The translations under genes were made by a program, and so were the position numbers. A stretch of DNA of 64,000 nt from Kribbella monticola. GTDB lineage: Bacteria; Actinomycetota; Actinomycetes; Propionibacteriales; Kribbellaceae. The DNA is taken from the NCBI RefSeq assembly GCF_003261635.1, contig NZ_QFXK01000039.1:434001-498000 (forward strand). Reading direction: 5' to 3'. Positions 62,299-64,000 of the stretch are shown here, one piece after another; within the stretch, counting starts at the first letter, position 1; the number at the start of each line of letters is the position of its first letter. The notes under the pieces were generated by a model, which saw only the letters and a program-made list of their open reading frames with translations, searched no databases and had not been told where the DNA came from.

Positions 62299-62754
62299 TC
62301 AGGGCCGCCCTAGTTCGAGCGGCTGGGTACGGATCCATCGGGTGCTGGTCTGCTGGCGGCCCATCGCGATCACGTCACCGGCGGGACCGGCCGAGAAGAC
62401 CCTGCTGTTGGTGTGCTGGCGCGACGCCCCGACACCGCGCTGAACTTCGGCCAGCAGCTGGTTGACCCGCCTGCGCAGGCCCTCCACCTCCGACTGTAGC
62501 TCGAGGATGTGCCGGATTCCCGCGAGGTTGACACCCTCCTCCTGGGACAGGTGCTGGACGTAACGCAGCTTCGCCACGTCGTACGCCGAGTAGCGCCGGC
62601 CGCGGCCGGACGCCCGGCTGGGCGTGACAAGCCCCAGCCGGTCGTACTGGCGCAACGTCTGCGGGTGCATACCGGCCAGCTGGGCCGCCACCGAGATCAC
62701 GTAGATCGGGGTGCGGTCGTCCCAGGTCGGCACCTGGTTGAACGGGATGCCCAT
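62299..62754 (-). CDS. hspR: Heat-shock repressor HspR (MerR family)
   Basis: A 151-residue MerR-type regulator: helix-turn-helix SVAAQLAGMHPQTLRQYDRLGLV (near 21-43), ending RYSAYDVAKLRYVQHL and a coiled coil (about 75-105). Directly behind dnaJ (ATGA overlap), as in the Streptomyces dnaK-grpE-dnaJ-hspR operon, where HspR with DnaK represses heat-shock genes at HAIR sites. One such site lies before clpB at 44005-44025. Confidence 0.93.
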   Translation of the reverse strand: MGIPFNQVPTWDDRTPIYVISVAAQLAGMHPQTLRQYDRLGLVTPSRASGRGRRYSAYDVAKLRYVQHLSQEEGVNLAGIRHILELQSEVEGLRRRVNQLLAEVQRGVGASRQHTNSRVFSAGPAGDVIAMGRQQTSTRWIRTQPLELGRP

Positions 62755-63932
62755 CAGGAACTCCCGAACAACCCGGCGCGCAGGTCGGGCTGGGCCGAGG
62801 CCGTGTTGAACTCCTGCAGCTTGGTCCGCTGCTCGTCGGTCAACTCGTGCGGGACCTGCACCTCGATGGTGAGCAGCAGGTCGCCCTTGGTGCCGTCCCG
62901 CCGCACCGATCCCTTGCCCCGAACGCGCAGCTTGCTGCCGTTCGCAGTACCGGCGGGGATCCGCACGGTGACGGGAAGCCCGTCCAGGGTCGGCACCTTG
63001 ATCTCGGCACCCAGCGCGGCCTCGGTGAAGCTCACCGGCACGGTCAGCGTCAGGTGCTCGCCCTGCCGGCCGAAGATCCGGTGCGGCTTCACGTGCACGC
63101 TGACGTAGAGGTCGCCCGCGGGGCCACCCCGCTCGCCGGCCGCGCCCTTGCCCTTCAGCCGGATCCGCTGGTTGTCCTGCACACCCGCGGGAATCCGGAC
63201 CTGCATGGTCTTGCTCGACTGGCCGCGGCCGGAACCGTGGCAGGTCTCACAAGGCTGGTCCACGACCAGGCCGCGCCCCTTGCACTCGGTGCACGGCTCG
63301 GTCATCGCGAAGACACCGCCCTGGACCGAGGTCTGCATTCCCGTGCCTTCGCACTTCAGGCAGACCTTCGGCACAGTCCCGTACTTCGCGCCGGTGCCGC
63401 GGCACGTCTTGCAGGGTTCGTCGCTGGTCATCCGGAGCGCGACGGTGACACCGTTGACGGCCTCGGCGAACTCGATCGTCGCCTCGGTCTCGATGTCGGC
63501 GCCGCGCCGCGGCCGGGCCGTCGACGTGGTGGTCGTGGTCCGGCCGGCCCCGCCGCCGAACATGCCGCCCAGGATGTCGCCGAGGCCGCCGCCACCGGTC
63601 GAGCCCGACCGGTTGAACAGGTCGCCGACATCGAAGCCGAAACCACCCTGCCCGCCGGCCGTGCCGCCGCTGCCCGGCATCCGGAAGCCGCCGCTCCCGA
63701 ACAGCCGGCGCGCCTCGTCGTACTCCTTGCGCTTCTTGGCGTCCCCGACGACGTCGTACGCCTCCGAGACCTCCTTGAACTTGGCCTCCGCCGACGCGTC
63801 CCCGGCGTTGGAGTCCGGGTGGTACTTGCGCGCCAGCTTGCGATAGGCCTTCTTGATCTCGTCCGGCTCCGCGGTCTTGGAGACGCCGAGAACCTTGTAG
63901 AAGTCCTTCTCCAACCAGTCTTTCGTACTCAT
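62754..63932 (-). CDS. dnaJ: Chaperone DnaJ
   Basis: A 392-residue DnaJ: J domain with HPD (38-40), Gly/Phe-rich segment, four CxxCxGxG zinc motifs (CKTCRGTG, CLKCEGTG, CTECKGRG, CETCHGSG) and the C-terminal substrate domains. It stimulates DnaK and delivers unfolded proteins. The gene overlaps hspR by one base and follows the end of grpE. Confidence 0.95.
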   Translation of the reverse strand: MSTKDWLEKDFYKVLGVSKTAEPDEIKKAYRKLARKYHPDSNAGDASAEAKFKEVSEAYDVVGDAKKRKEYDEARRLFGSGGFRMPGSGGTAGGQGGFGFDVGDLFNRSGSTGGGGLGDILGGMFGGGAGRTTTTTSTARPRRGADIETEATIEFAEAVNGVTVALRMTSDEPCKTCRGTGAKYGTVPKVCLKCEGTGMQTSVQGGVFAMTEPCTECKGRGLVVDQPCETCHGSGRGQSSKTMQVRIPAGVQDNQRIRLKGKGAAGERGGPAGDLYVSVHVKPHRIFGRQGEHLTLTVPVSFTEAALGAEIKVPTLDGLPVTVRIPAGTANGSKLRVRGKGSVRRDGTKGDLLLTIEVQVPHELTDEQRTKLQEFNTASAQPDLRAGLFGSS

Positions 63933-63959
63933 CGACGCCTCACCTCCTCACCGATCGGC

Positions 63960-64000
63960 TTACTCAGCGGGCTTTTCACTGTCGCCGGACTCGTCGTCGG
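63960..64000 (-). CDS. grpE: GrpE, C-terminal end (partial)
   Basis: The last codons before TAA at 63962-63960 read DDESGDSEKPAE, the acidic disordered tail common at the end of actinobacterial GrpE, 28 bases before the dnaJ start. In dnaK-grpE-dnaJ-hspR operons grpE is expected in exactly this place. Only 12 codons are visible, so the call rests mainly on position. Confidence 0.6.
   Translation of the reverse strand, partial: DDESGDSEKPAE

Noticed and set aside
62041..62313. Plus-strand 90-codon frame across the hairpin array
   Set aside because: Gly/Pro-rich translation of inverted repeats; no ribosome site and no family.

Overview
The window reads as chromosomal DNA of a high-GC actinomycete. 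Genes are densely packed, often with 1-4 base ATGA or GTGA overlaps, and GTG and TTG starts are common. Several gene sets are typically actinobacterial: a SARP/NB-ARC/TPR regulator, SigE-type ECF factors, a class E sortase, dnaJ-hspR with a HAIR operator at clpB, and GT87 mannosyltransferase-like proteins. The gene mix and the frequent GTAC tetranucleotide suggest Nocardioidaceae, perhaps Kribbella; that placement is inference from pattern recall. No rRNA, tRNA, CRISPR array, transposase or integrase was seen.

Layout. 1-3518: end of an aromatic-degradation operon (thiolase, hydroxyquinol-type intradiol dioxygenase, FAD phenol hydroxylase). 3474-9472: GH13 hydrolase, a SigE-type sigma factor with a membrane partner and a secreted propeller-like protein, then a TrmH/DedA divergent pair. 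9603-12644: large SARP regulator with direct repeats upstream. 12939-17041: one leftward operon of sortase, pyrE, three tandem paralogous membrane proteins and LemA. 17176-19403: threonine-to-glycine operon tdh-kbl. 19435-24134: winged-helix protein, aldo/keto reductase, two LysR regulators, glycosyltransferase. 24147-25741: second sigma/membrane-protein pair. 25743-27097: HxlR regulator divergent from a QorB-like reductase with clustered operator half-sites. 27114-29821: lipoprotein, SDR, decayed gene fragments, lipoate-ligase-like protein. 29858-35997: sugar ABC importer, GntR regulator and a secreted beta-helix GH87-like glycanase. 36045-38347: MFS exporter and MarR regulator separated by a 21-bp perfect inverted repeat and a 32-bp tandem repeat array. 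38369-43948: aminotransferase, DUF3800-like gene, ArsC-like protein, membrane protein, clpB. 44142-51744: two tandem giant subtilases. 51816-54425: small unknown, FolD-like protein, short amidase. 54405-61473: response regulator with two tandem histidine kinases, divergent from two GT87 proteins. 61419-64000: acetyltransferase, a hairpin-rich intergenic region, hspR, dnaJ and the end of grpE.

How parts fit together. HspR (62299-62754) is the expected repressor of clpB (41366-43948), whose upstream region carries a perfect HspR-type inverted repeat. The ABC importer, GntR protein and glycanase look like one polysaccharide-use locus. The MarR protein probably controls the MFS exporter through the large inverted repeat. 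The least explained systems are the LemA operon with its triplicated membrane protein, the two-kinase/one-regulator locus, and the hairpin array downstream of hspR.
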